A model generated the notes under the pieces. The model was not told where the DNA came from. It saw nothing but the letters and a program-made list of their open reading frames with translations, and did not search any database. Source: JAXLWB01 sp046328715 (GTDB lineage Bacteria; Chloroflexota; Anaerolineae; Caldilineales; Caldilineaceae). Taken from it: 64,000 nt of DNA. A program made the position numbers and the translations under genes. Where the stretch lies: positions 1 through 64,000 of the forward strand of contig JAXLWB010000044.1 in the NCBI GenBank assembly GCA_046328715.1. The letters run 5' to 3'. Numbering within the stretch: the first letter of the stretch is position 1; each line of letters begins with the position of its first letter. Below are positions 52,517 to 61,649 of the stretch, piece by piece.

Positions 52517-55048
52517 TTAACGCATGATCGCCGGCAGGTAGATCTGGTTCGTGCTGTTTTCCACGTCGTCGTTCAGAATCGTACCTGTCGCTTGCCCATC
52601 CTGGATGATGGCATTGGTGGGTGCGCTTAGGCTCACGCTGAAGGTTTCATCGTTTTCTACCTGGGTGTCGCCATTCACAGTCACGCTGATGGTCTGACTG
52701 GTAACTCCTGGGGCAAAGGTGAGCGTACCGCTGCTGCTGCTATAGTCACTGCCCGCCGTGGCGCTGCCGTCGCTGGTGGTGTACTTGACCGTGATCGGGG
52801 TAGCACTCGTCATGTCCAGCGTCACATTGAAGAGGATGGTGCTGCTGCCGCTGTTGCCTTCGTTGCCACTGGCATCGCTGATTGCAATTCGCGCCGCAAG
52901 AGCGGCTGCCTCGTCATAGCCGATGTCGGGGAGCGCATATTGTGGACGAGCGTCACCGTCGAAGTCTGTGCTGATGCCGACATCGGTGCCGGCGTTTAGT
53001 GCGGCGCTGGCTGCTGTGAGATGGTAGTCATCCTGGGCAGGGTCAGCAAAGGCGGCTGTGCCTGTGATCGAGTGACCCCCACTGCTTATCGTACCGCTAT
53101 AAGGCATCGTGACGTTATCAAAGAGGGTGTAATCCTCGCTCACTGTCCCGCCCACTTGTTCGATGGCGGTAGCGTGGTTGGCGATCAGGGTGTTGGTGAT
53201 CGCCAACGTCCCTGCTCGTACATAGATCGCTGTGCCATCTTCCACGGCTGGGTTAGCCAATGTGTTGTGCAGGAGCGTCAAGCGGCTGTCTGGCTTTGAA
53301 CCAAACAGGTAGAGCGCATCCCCTTCATTGTAGAACGAACGATTGCGGGCAAAGAGGTTATTGACCACCAACATCGGTGTGTTGCTACCGCTATAGAGGT
53401 AGAGCGCGCCACCGCTTTGCTGCGCCGTATTGCTGATCCAGCTTGTATCTGTGATCGTTGCGCCTTTACCTATCCATGCCCCGCCGCCCCAAGCTCCTAC
53501 TGTGTTGCTGAGGAAGGTAGCTCCCAGGATGGTGGCATTCCCTCCCACCTCCAAGCCGCCGCCCCAGAGTTTCGCAGTGTTGCTGAGAAAAGTTGTATTG
53601 CTGATGATGGCGTTGCCATCCACTGCCGCTCCACCGCCGCCCCGGGCGAGTGCCATATTGTTGCGGAAGGTCGTGTCCAGGATGGTGGCGTCACCATCCA
53701 CATTTAACCCGCCGCCACTAAAAACCATCGCCGTATTGCTGAGGAAGGTCGTACCAACGATGCTGGCGGAGCCGTCTACATACACCCCGGCGCCATTGAA
53801 ACTAGTCAGGTTGCTGAGGAAAGTTGTGGCTGTAATCGTGACCGTACCACTCACATACGCTCCGCCGCCCACCATGCCCATGTTGTTGCGGAAGGTTGTG
53901 TTTAGAATCGTTGCATTCCCACCCATCCACAACCCGCCACCATCGCTTTGTGCCGTGTTGCTGAGGACGGTTACATCGACGATGGTGACATTGCCACCCA
54001 CATGCGCCCCGCCGCCCTCGCGACTTGCCGTGTTGGCGAGGAAACTGATATGTGTGAGGGTCGCATTCCCACCCACATACGCCCCGCCCCCCCGATCGCT
54101 ACTGGCTGCGTTGCTAAGAAAATTCGTGTCGGTGATGCTGACCGTACCACTCACATACACCCCACCACCGGTGAACGCCGTATTGTTGAGGAAGCTTGCC
54201 CCCGTGAGGGTTGCGTCATCCTGTACATAGGCCCCACCCCCCTCGTAACCTGAGTTATCGTGAAAAGTCGCCCCGGTGATCGTGGCGGCACTCCCCACAA
54301 ACATACCGCCCCCCTTTGCGCCTTTGTTATTATGGACGGTGCTGTCCATGATCGTTGCATTACCAATCAGATAGATCCCTCCGCCATTCGCACCGCCCGT
54401 CGTATTGCTAAAGATGGTCGTACCCGTAAGTACCATATCCCCACCCACAAACGCCCCGCCGCCATAAAAATCCGAATAATTGTTCAGGATAGTCGCATCC
54501 GTGAGGGTTGCATCTCCAGCGACATAGACCCCGCCCCCATGACCATTCAACCTTGTACCGTCCCCGATTGTTGTACTGTTGCGGATCACACTGCTGATCA
54601 ACCGGAGATCACTGCCGACATAGAGGCCGCCACCGTTGCCATTCGTAACCCGACCGTTCTCGATGATCAGGTGCGTGATGGTCAGCGGTTGGGTGCTGGT
54701 GATCACCCGGCTGAGATTATCACCGTTCACGGTGACGGTGGGGGCGGTCGAACCATCCAGGGTTATAGGTTGGCTGATCGCCAGTTGACCCAGGCTGAGG
54801 GTGACCGTTTGGTTGGCCAGGTTGGGGTCGAAATTGATAGTGTCGTTGGCATCTGCTCCACTGAGTGCGCCACGCAAACTACAATCGTTGGCCGCCTGGG
54901 TGCAGGCGGTCAGGTTGGCATCGTCAGTCAGCGTGTCTACTGTGCGCGTGGCAGCCCAAGCTGGGTGCGCCCAGAGCAGAACTGAGATGGCTACCAGCCA
55001 AAAGGCGGGGCGCAGGCGGGTGTGACCAGTGAAAAAGTGGTAGATCAT
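52517..55048 (-). CDS. Secreted beta-helix and Calx-beta protein with YLPAIMR tail
   Basis: The ATG at 55048 gives 843 residues and has AAGGAG before it; the longer frame is rejected. Signal peptide about 1-33, ending AWA. The mature start TRTVDTLTDDANLTAC followed by NDCSLRGAL is a CSLREA-type entry motif. About 25 beta-helix rungs follow with the regular unit G-G-G-x-x-V-x-G-x-x-x-[IL]-x-x-T-x-F-L-S-N-T-A (to about 735). A Calx-beta domain lies at about 736-830 and the last residues are QIYLPAIMR. It repeats in miniature the C-terminal part of the giant neighbour (beta-helix, DYHLT...PDIGYDE closing motif, Calx-beta, tail), so the two share ancestry. Predicted surface structural or adhesive protein. 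Confidence 0.9.
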   Translation of the reverse strand: MIYHFFTGHTRLRPAFWLVAISVLLWAHPAWAATRTVDTLTDDANLTACTQAANDCSLRGALSGADANDTINFDPNLANQTVTLSLGQLAISQPITLDGSTAPTVTVNGDNLSRVITSTQPLTITHLIIENGRVTNGNGGGLYVGSDLRLISSVIRNSTTIGDGTRLNGHGGGVYVAGDATLTDATILNNYSDFYGGGAFVGGDMVLTGTTIFSNTTGGANGGGIYLIGNATIMDSTVHNNKGAKGGGMFVGSAATITGATFHDNSGYEGGGAYVQDDATLTGASFLNNTAFTGGGVYVSGTVSITDTNFLSNAASSDRGGGAYVGGNATLTHISFLANTASREGGGAHVGGNVTIVDVTVLSNTAQSDGGGLWMGGNATILNTTFRNNMGMVGGGAYVSGTVTITATTFLSNLTSFNGAGVYVDGSASIVGTTFLSNTAMVFSGGGLNVDGDATILDTTFRNNMALARGGGGAAVDGNAIISNTTFLSNTAKLWGGGLEVGGNATILGATFLSNTVGAWGGGAWIGKGATITDTSWISNTAQQSGGALYLYSGSNTPMLVVNNLFARNRSFYNEGDALYLFGSKPDSRLTLLHNTLANPAVEDGTAIYVRAGTLAITNTLIANHATAIEQVGGTVSEDYTLFDNVTMPYSGTISSGGHSITGTAAFADPAQDDYHLTAASAALNAGTDVGISTDFDGDARPQYALPDIGYDEAAALAARIAISDASGNEGNSGSSTILFNVTLDMTSATPITVKYTTSDGSATAGSDYSSSSGTLTFAPGVTSQTISVTVNGDTQVENDETFSVSLSAPTNAIIQDGQATGTILNDDVENSTNQIYLPAIMR

Positions 55049-55418
55049 GAGACTCTCCTTGGTTCGATAGAATGAGTGGCACACAATTCGATTCTCGAAA
55101 TCTATACCATCAGCGTTAGCAAAGCGTTAGTTGATAACAGTTAAGTGCTATTACCTAACGTTTGCAAGTCAAGGTAAAAAGAATTCTGACCAGAGGCCGT
55201 GGTAAGCTCAGCTAACGCCCCATAGGTAGTAATGGTTGGTTAAATATGTGGAAATTAACGAGGACGTTACCAAGCTACTTTGTTGGGTGAGTTCGGTAGA
55301 GTTTTTAGACGAATGTTAAGTAGGCATGCCGCGTGCCGAATCAAGTCGCACGGGGCGTGCTGGCTAAACGAATTCTGACTATCTCCTCAGTTTCATTTAA
55401 GCAACTCTAGGTTGTATA
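55049..55418. other. Intergenic region upstream of the 843-residue secreted protein gene
   Basis: No gene is seen. The stretch is rich in GTTAG/CTAAC words, including a direct repeat GCGTTAG at 55113-55119 and 55124-55130 (11-base period) with further TAACG words at 55155 and 55212. Direct repeats spaced one helical turn suit OmpR/PhoB- or SARP-type activators. No consensus promoter was called. Confidence 0.35.
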
Positions 55419-55463
55419 AAAAAGGGGAGAAGAGGCCGCTACACGACCTCTTCTCCCCTTTTT
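55419..55463 (-). terminator. Rho-independent terminator of the M16 peptidase gene
   Basis: AAAAAGGGGAGAAGAGG (55419-55435) pairs perfectly with 55447-55463 across an 11-base loop. The arm itself ends in a T-run on the minus strand. It lies about 34 bases past the stop codon at 55497. Confidence 0.85.
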
Positions 55464-55496
55464 ATAGAAAACTCTTGCTTCTATGAAGTGAATTTT

Positions 55497-58385
55497 TTAC
55501 TTCGTCTTATAGGCTTCCGGCAGCAACTTCAGCGTGATCGCATCGTCCTTCTTGAGCGTTTCCTGGGCCAAAGTTTGCAGATCGCCTGCTTTGACCGTGT
55601 TTACGACATCGTCGTATTGCAAGATCTCATGTTCGTCGAGTTCAGGGTTCTGGACGTAGTAGGTCAACTCGCTCAGCCAGTAGCTGTTCTGGCGCAGGCT
55701 CTCTTCTTGAGTGCGGTGAAGTTGTTCGACCGTCTTGGAAAATTCTGCTTCGCTGGGACCATTTTGGGCAATTTGGGTCAGATTGTCCCATGTCGCCTGT
55801 TCCAGTTCATCCACCCGTTTGGGATCAGCGCCATAGGTGATGCGGAAGGTGTAAGTCTGATCCGGCAACTTGTTGACGCTGCTCGAAACACTGGGAGAGT
55901 AGGTGCCACCCAGCCGTTCGCGCAGTTCGTCGATCAGGCGCAGATCGACCACGTTTTCCAGCATGTCAAGCTCAACCTGATTCTGGAGCGTGGGGGAGAT
56001 GACGCCATTGAATTCGAGCAGCGTGGTCGATTGTTCATCCTTGCCGCGATAGATCGTTTCCTCTTGCGCTGCGGTCGGCGGATCGGGAACTACATCTTTC
56101 CACATCTCCTTGCGCCCTGTGCTGGGCAGGGTGCCGAGGTAGGTCTGAATTAACGGCTTAATCGAATCAACGGTAAAACTGCCGACAAAGAGGAAGGTAA
56201 AGTCACTCATGTCGGCAAAACGATCCTTGTAGATCGCCAGGCCACGCTCCAGGTCAAAGCGCTCCAACTCGTCCAACGTCATCTGTTGGAAGCGCACCGA
56301 ATCGCCGTAGCGCGCTTTGTTATAGGCATCCACCAGATCGGAGGTGGGAGCAAGCTGGCGGTTTTCCAGTTCGCTGCGCATCTGCGCCTTAAAGGCATCA
56401 AAGGCGGAAGCGTCGGCCCGTGGCTGGGTGGCATAAAGATAGATCAACTGGAAGAGCGTTTCCAAATCTTTGGGCGAGGCTTGCCCGTTCATGCCTTCGG
56501 TGAGGATGCGAATGTAGGGGTTGACGCGTACTAATTTGCCCGTCAGGAAGCGAGAAAGCGCATCGTAGGTTAGGTCACCAACCCCGCTGCTGCTGACAAT
56601 CGAAGGGATGTACTGTGCCTCACGTGCATCCTCATCGCTCACCTGCGAGGAGCCGCCAAAACTGGTGGCATTGAAGAGGACCTCGTCGTTCTTGAAGTCA
56701 GTAGGCTTGAGCACCACGGTAACGCCATTTGCCAGCTTGAGCGTGGTTGTGCCCAACTGCGCATCGGTCGTCTCGCTGATAATCTCGGTTGGCTGTGGAA
56801 TTTCCTTCAGCAGCACCGTGCCAGCGCTCTGATCGACATAGGGTTCGACCTCTTTGGCCATTGCCTGATCGACCACGGCAGCCAACTCTTGTTCGGTGGG
56901 TAAGGTCAAACCCTGTTTCTCGGGCGCAATCACCAATACATCGCGGCCACTGGCGTCGAGCAGCGAGGTGGCCTGTTTGTTGATTTCGTCAAGCTGGATG
57001 CCTGGTAAGAGCTTCTGCACCAGATCATACTCGTAGGCAATGCCTGGCGTCGCTTCTTTGGTCAGGAAGTAGTTCAAGTATTCACGAGCGTAGCTGTTGC
57101 TGTTGCTCTTTTCGCGCTCGTTGTAGGCCGACTCGTAGCGCCGCAATATTGCGCTGCGGGCACGTTCCAACTCGCTGGCGGTGAAACCATGTTGATGCAC
57201 CCGCTCTAGCTCGGTGATTAGCGCTTCTAGCCCGGTTGTGATTTTATCTTCATTCACCTGCGCTTGGACGCCATTGATCGAGGTTGCGCGTACCAATTCG
57301 TCGCTGTAGCTGCCTGCGTCTACGAACGGCGCGTTGCTCTGGTGGGCAATCTCATCGAAGCGGGCGTTGAGCATCTGATTCGAGAGCTGTTGGATCAGCA
57401 TGCGACGGTAATCGTTCCCGGTCACCAGCGGGTCGTAGTTCTTGCGATACGAGAGGTCGATTTGAGCGTAGGGATATTCGGGGTCGCTGATCACTTTGAA
57501 GCGATTGTCCTTGCCAAAGGGCACTTCAAAGCTGGGGTGATCCAGTGGCGCGGTGGGTTTGGCAATTGCGCCAAAGCGCTCCTTGATCATGCTCTCCATC
57601 TGGTCGGGATCAAAGTCACCGACCGCAATCACCGACATGAGATCAGGGCGATACCATTTTTCGTAGAAGCGGCGCACGGTTTCGGCAGGTGCATTCTTGA
57701 TGATATCAACATCGCCAATTGGCAGGCGTTCAGCATAGCGCGAATCCGCCAGCACCAAGGGCAACCATTGATTGAGAATACGCCCGCTGGCCCCCTGGTC
57801 ACGCAAACGCCACTCTTCGATCACGACACCCCGTTCTGCATCGACTTCGCTGGGCTCAATCAAGGCCGCGCTCGCCCAATCTTGCAGCACATCGAGCGAC
57901 TTGCCCAGATTGTCGGCATTGTCGGTAGGTACCTGGATCGTGTAGACTGTCTCGTCAAACGAGGTCGAGGCGTTGACATCTGCCCCAAATTTCATGCCGA
58001 TGCTTTCCAAAAAGTTGATCAGCTCATGTTTGGGAAAGCGTTTTGTGCCATTGAAGAGCATGTGCTCCAGCAAATGGGCCAACCCTTTTTGGTCGTCATC
58101 CTCCAGTACCGAGCCGGCGTTTACCGCCAGCCACAGTTCGGCACGATCCTTCGGCTCAGCGTTCTGGCGGATAAAGTAGGTGAGGCCATTCTCCAAGACT
58201 CCGGTACGCACACTAGCGTCAAAGGGCAACGGTGCCGCGAGATCTGAACTCACTTCGGGATTGGCGGGCGTAGCTACTGGCGTCGATGGCGTAGTTGCGC
58301 TGTCACTCTGCGGCTGGATCGGTTGACAGCCATTGAGAACCAGCGATAGTAAAAGCAGTAAAACAACCCACTGTTTTCTGATCAT
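55497..58385 (-). CDS. M16 family zinc peptidase lipoprotein
   Basis: The ATG at 58385 gives 962 residues; ten extra upstream residues in frame would spoil the signal peptide. The lipobox LVLNGC places the lipidated Cys at 20. The first M16 domain has the inverted zinc motif HLLEH (104-108) and Glu184 in AERGVV, exactly 76 residues after the second His, as in pitrilysin-type enzymes. Four M16 repeats fit the length, and the second half has no HxxEH and is the inactive partner domain. RERLGGTYSPSVSSSVNK near residue 870 is the conserved C-terminal R/Y substrate-binding segment. It should be anchored outside the cytoplasmic membrane and degrade peptides or process surface proteins. It lacks the YLP-type tail. 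Confidence 0.94.
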   Translation of the reverse strand: MIRKQWVVLLLLLSLVLNGCQPIQPQSDSATTPSTPVATPANPEVSSDLAAPLPFDASVRTGVLENGLTYFIRQNAEPKDRAELWLAVNAGSVLEDDDQKGLAHLLEHMLFNGTKRFPKHELINFLESIGMKFGADVNASTSFDETVYTIQVPTDNADNLGKSLDVLQDWASAALIEPSEVDAERGVVIEEWRLRDQGASGRILNQWLPLVLADSRYAERLPIGDVDIIKNAPAETVRRFYEKWYRPDLMSVIAVGDFDPDQMESMIKERFGAIAKPTAPLDHPSFEVPFGKDNRFKVISDPEYPYAQIDLSYRKNYDPLVTGNDYRRMLIQQLSNQMLNARFDEIAHQSNAPFVDAGSYSDELVRATSINGVQAQVNEDKITTGLEALITELERVHQHGFTASELERARSAILRRYESAYNEREKSNSNSYAREYLNYFLTKEATPGIAYEYDLVQKLLPGIQLDEINKQATSLLDASGRDVLVIAPEKQGLTLPTEQELAAVVDQAMAKEVEPYVDQSAGTVLLKEIPQPTEIISETTDAQLGTTTLKLANGVTVVLKPTDFKNDEVLFNATSFGGSSQVSDEDAREAQYIPSIVSSSGVGDLTYDALSRFLTGKLVRVNPYIRILTEGMNGQASPKDLETLFQLIYLYATQPRADASAFDAFKAQMRSELENRQLAPTSDLVDAYNKARYGDSVRFQQMTLDELERFDLERGLAIYKDRFADMSDFTFLFVGSFTVDSIKPLIQTYLGTLPSTGRKEMWKDVVPDPPTAAQEETIYRGKDEQSTTLLEFNGVISPTLQNQVELDMLENVVDLRLIDELRERLGGTYSPSVSSSVNKLPDQTYTFRITYGADPKRVDELEQATWDNLTQIAQNGPSEAEFSKTVEQLHRTQEESLRQNSYWLSELTYYVQNPELDEHEILQYDDVVNTVKAGDLQTLAQETLKKDDAITLKLLPEAYKTK

Positions 58386-58583
58386 GTTCGTATCCTCGGA
58401 AAGAGAAGTATTCACTTAGAATGTTATGACACAAGGTCACCTGCAATGCTTTTTTGCATTGTAGTACTATCGTATAGAAAAGTAAGAGTGAATTTAAACG
58501 AAGTTTAAATAAAGACTCAAATCTTCATTCAAACCTACTGCCTAGACTTGCCTAGAGACTCTGCTCACGGTAACATTCCCACT

Positions 58584-61500
58584 ATGACTCCAACTCAAAA
58601 AACTTATCCATCGACCGAAGTCGCGTCCGATCTGGCTGCCGAGTTGCAGCGCTTGATTCGTGGCGAAGTACGTTTTGACGGCACCTCCCGTATGCTCTAC
58701 AGCACGGATGCCAGCCTTTATCAAGTCACTCCGATTGGTGTAGTGTTGCCCAAGGATCGCGACGATGTTCAGGCGGTCGTCGAATTGGCTGCCAAGCGCG
58801 GTGTGCCGATCCTACCGCGTGGCGGAGGCAGTTCGCTGGCTGGGCAAGCGGTAGGGGCATCTTTGGTGATGGATTTCTCCAAGCACATGGACAAGGTTCT
58901 CGGCATCGATCCTGAGGCACAAATAGTGACCGCCGAGGCAGGGGTCAATCTCGGTGCCCTCAACCGTCAATTGGCCGCACTGGGTTGGATGATCGGCCCG
59001 GACCCGGCCAGTGCTGAGCGGGCAACGATTGGCGGTTCGGTGGGTAACAATGCCACTGGTGCGCATAGTATCCTCTACGGCATGATGGCTGATCATGTGG
59101 TATCCACCACTGTGATCTTGGCGGATGGTTCGCATAGTAGATTCGAGGGGCTTGATGCAGAGGGCGTTGCTGTCAAGGCCAAGCTCGATTCGTTGGAAGG
59201 ACGGCTTTACCGTGAAATTCCCACTTTGGTGGCAAGTAACATAAGTGAAATTGTCTCGCGTTGGCCCAAACATTGGCGGCGCGCCTCCGGTTACAACCTG
59301 GATCGGCTGGCGGCGGCATTGATGCCAGCCGAAGAGCGTGGCAAACTGAGCTTCGACAGCCGCTTCCGCCCACCAGCCTGCGATCCGACCCGGATTGATC
59401 GTTTCAATCTGGCCCAATTAATCACTGGCAGTGAAGGAACGTTGGCGACGATCACCGAAGCAACTTTGCGTTTGGTAGCAAAACCCAAAATGACCGCCGT
59501 TTCCGTGATTCATTTTGAGCGGACGCTGGACGCTTGCGCTGCCATCACCGACATTTTGGAGTGCGAGCCAAGCGCTTCTGAACTGCTCGACAAACAGGTA
59601 ATGGATCTGGCCCGGGCCCAGCCACAATGGGCCAAGAAGATGGGCTTTGTCGAAGGCGATCCGGAGGCGGTCTTGCTCACCGAGTTCTATGGCGAGTCTG
59701 AGAAAGAACTTGTGCAGCAGATGGACCGTCTGGAAAGTCATCTGCGTGCCCGTGGTTGGAAGGGAGTCATCCGCCGTGCCCTCGACAAAAAAGGCCAATC
59801 TGACATTTGGGAGGTGCGCAAGGCAGGGCTGAATCTGTTGACCTCGATGCGTGGCGACTACAAGGGCATACCTGGCATCGAGGATGTCGCCGTGCCTGCC
59901 GAGTCGTTGGCCGATTATATCGGCAAGCTTTTACACTGGTGCGATGGACGGGAAGCGATGTTGGGCATGGGCGTCTATGCCCACGCTTCGGCAGGCTGTC
60001 TACACACACGTCCAATGATCAACGTCAAATCGAAAGAGGGGGTCGCTGAACTACAGGCGATGGCCGATTTTGCTGTCAACCTCTGTCTACAATACGGTGG
60101 CGTGATGAGCGGTGAACATGGCGACGGCTACGCGCGCAGTTCACTCAACCCGCAGCTTTTTGGATCTACCCTCTACGAAGCACTGCGCCAGGTAAAACAT
60201 GTTTTTGATCCGCAAGGGATCATGAACCCCGGTAAGATCGTCGATGCCCCGCCACTTACCCAGAATCTGCGCATGGGTAGTAGCTACCAAACGATCGAGT
60301 TGCAGACGATCTTCGATTGGAGTGAGGATAACGGCTTTGCCGGCGCAATTGAAATGTGCAATGGGGCTGGGGTTTGCCGCAAGGTGGGCGCAGGAACCAT
60401 GTGTCCGAGCTACATGGCGACCAAAGATGAAAAGGACACCACACGTGCCCGAGCCAATGGTCTGCGCAACGCATTGGCTGGGAAATGGGATTCATCCCTC
60501 ACCACTCACCCCTCCCATCCAATGCTCTACTCCGAAGAGATGTACGACATCCTCGATCTCTGTCTTGGCTGCAAGGCATGCAAAAGTGAGTGCCCCTCTT
60601 CGGTCGATATGGCCAAGATCAAGGCTGAGTACTTGCCTCATTACTACCAACGGCACGGCTTGCCACTTTTTAATCGGTTGATGGGCTGGTTGCCAGTGAT
60701 CTATGAGATTGGAGATTGGGAGATTGGTGAGCAATTGCGAGACAAAGCCGTTTCGATGGCCAATCATCTCTTGACCTCCTCCTGGTTCAAACCGATCCAA
60801 GCCAAAATCGGTGTCCATCCAGAGCGCACCTTGCCCACGTACGCTAAACAAACTTTACAACGCTGGTTTAGATCCACTCGGAATTCGCAATCCGCGCCCG
60901 GAGGGCTCCCGCGCAATCCGCAATCCGAAATCATCCTCTTCCACGACACCTGGACCAACTTTAACGAACCGCATGTCGGCCAGGCGGCGGTACAGGTATT
61001 GGAAACTGCGGGTTATACTGTACGCTTGGCGGAAGGAAAGAAGTGTTGTGGGCGACCGTTGATCACTGGTGGGCAGGCTGATCAGGCCAAAGCCTGGATC
61101 GATCACAATGTGGCCTTGCTCGCACCCTTTGCGGCGCAAGGTGTGCCGATTGTCGGCATTGAGCCAAGCTGTATTCTGACTTTACGCGATGAATATTTGA
61201 GTCTGGCCAGCGACAAGAGACGGGCCAAATTGTTGGCCAGCCATGCTTTTACCTTTGAGGAATTTGTGGAGCAGGAATCAGTTCAGGGCAGATTTCAAGC
61301 CGTCTTCAAAACAAATGCTGGCAAGGCGCTCTTACATGGGCACTGTCATCACAAAGCGTTGGTGGGCAACGAATCGACGGTAGCCGCTTTGAAACTGGCA
61401 GGTTATGTGGTTGAAGTGATCCCTTCCGGCTGCTGTGGCATGGCGGGCGATTTTGGCTACGAATGCGATCACTACGAGGTCAGCCGCAAGATCGGCGAAG

Positions 61501-61649
61501 ATCGACTCTTCCCAGCAGTGCGGGCGGCAGATGATAAAGCGGTAATTGTGGCAAGTGGCACAAGTTGCCGCCACCAAATCGAACATTTCACCGAACGACA
61601 GGCAGTGCATTTGGTTGAAGCACTCCAGCGGGCATTGCTGATAAGGTGA
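58584..61649 (+). CDS. FAD-linked oxidase/Fe-S oxidoreductase fusion (D-lactate or glycolate dehydrogenase type)
   Basis: The ATG at 58584 (1021 residues) is preferred to a TTG at 58548. The FAD-binding PCMH half has RGGGSSLAGQ (79-88), IGGSVGNNATGAHS and EHGDGYARS. The Fe-S half has CNGAGVC (592-598) with a following CP, CLGCKACKSECP (660-671), and two CCG domains (Cys821-822 and Cys950-951). Such proteins oxidise D-lactate, glycolate or related 2-hydroxy acids and pass electrons to the respiratory chain. Three linker regions (encoded by 60491-60520, 60705-60731 and 60880-60932) are in-frame heptamer-repeat sequence unlike the rest of the protein. They leave all cofactor motifs intact, so it may be functional. 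The TGA stop falls in a GTGACAA repeat. Confidence 0.93.
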   Translation: MTPTQKTYPSTEVASDLAAELQRLIRGEVRFDGTSRMLYSTDASLYQVTPIGVVLPKDRDDVQAVVELAAKRGVPILPRGGGSSLAGQAVGASLVMDFSKHMDKVLGIDPEAQIVTAEAGVNLGALNRQLAALGWMIGPDPASAERATIGGSVGNNATGAHSILYGMMADHVVSTTVILADGSHSRFEGLDAEGVAVKAKLDSLEGRLYREIPTLVASNISEIVSRWPKHWRRASGYNLDRLAAALMPAEERGKLSFDSRFRPPACDPTRIDRFNLAQLITGSEGTLATITEATLRLVAKPKMTAVSVIHFERTLDACAAITDILECEPSASELLDKQVMDLARAQPQWAKKMGFVEGDPEAVLLTEFYGESEKELVQQMDRLESHLRARGWKGVIRRALDKKGQSDIWEVRKAGLNLLTSMRGDYKGIPGIEDVAVPAESLADYIGKLLHWCDGREAMLGMGVYAHASAGCLHTRPMINVKSKEGVAELQAMADFAVNLCLQYGGVMSGEHGDGYARSSLNPQLFGSTLYEALRQVKHVFDPQGIMNPGKIVDAPPLTQNLRMGSSYQTIELQTIFDWSEDNGFAGAIEMCNGAGVCRKVGAGTMCPSYMATKDEKDTTRARANGLRNALAGKWDSSLTTHPSHPMLYSEEMYDILDLCLGCKACKSECPSSVDMAKIKAEYLPHYYQRHGLPLFNRLMGWLPVIYEIGDWEIGEQLRDKAVSMANHLLTSSWFKPIQAKIGVHPERTLPTYAKQTLQRWFRSTRNSQSAPGGLPRNPQSEIILFHDTWTNFNEPHVGQAAVQVLETAGYTVRLAEGKKCCGRPLITGGQADQAKAWIDHNVALLAPFAAQGVPIVGIEPSCILTLRDEYLSLASDKRRAKLLASHAFTFEEFVEQESVQGRFQAVFKTNAGKALLHGHCHHKALVGNESTVAALKLAGYVVEVIPSGCCGMAGDFGYECDHYEVSRKIGEDRLFPAVRAADDKAVIVASGTSCRHQIEHFTERQAVHLVEALQRALLIR
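60491..60520. repeat. In-frame CTCACCA-type heptamer repeat within the FAD/Fe-S oxidoreductase
   Basis: Units CTCACCA, CTCACCC and CTCCCAT encode SLTTHPSHP between the first and second Fe-S cluster motifs. The length is a multiple of three, so the frame continues. Confidence 0.65.
60705..60731. repeat. In-frame GGAGATT heptamer repeat within the FAD/Fe-S oxidoreductase
   Basis: GAGATTG, GAGATTG and GGAGATT units encode EIGDWEIGE downstream of the second Fe-S motif. The same heptamer forms the intergenic array at 25165-25250. Confidence 0.7.
60880..60932. repeat. In-frame GCAATCC heptamer repeat within the FAD/Fe-S oxidoreductase
   Basis: TTCGCAATCCGCG, a GC-rich centre, and tandem GCAATCC units followed by GAAATC encode RNSQSAPGGLPRNPQSE just before the first CCG domain. 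It resembles nothing in the conserved parts of the family. Confidence 0.7.

Noticed and set aside
39501..54985. Many 100-280 codon plus-strand frames antisense to the two adhesin genes
   Set aside because: They are shadows of the repetitive Gly/Ser/Thr/Asn codons of the beta-helices; their repeated sequences simply mirror the opposite strand.
57264..58247. 327-codon open frame antisense to the M16 peptidase gene
   Set aside because: It overlaps the conserved zinc-peptidase sequence and has no family features of its own.
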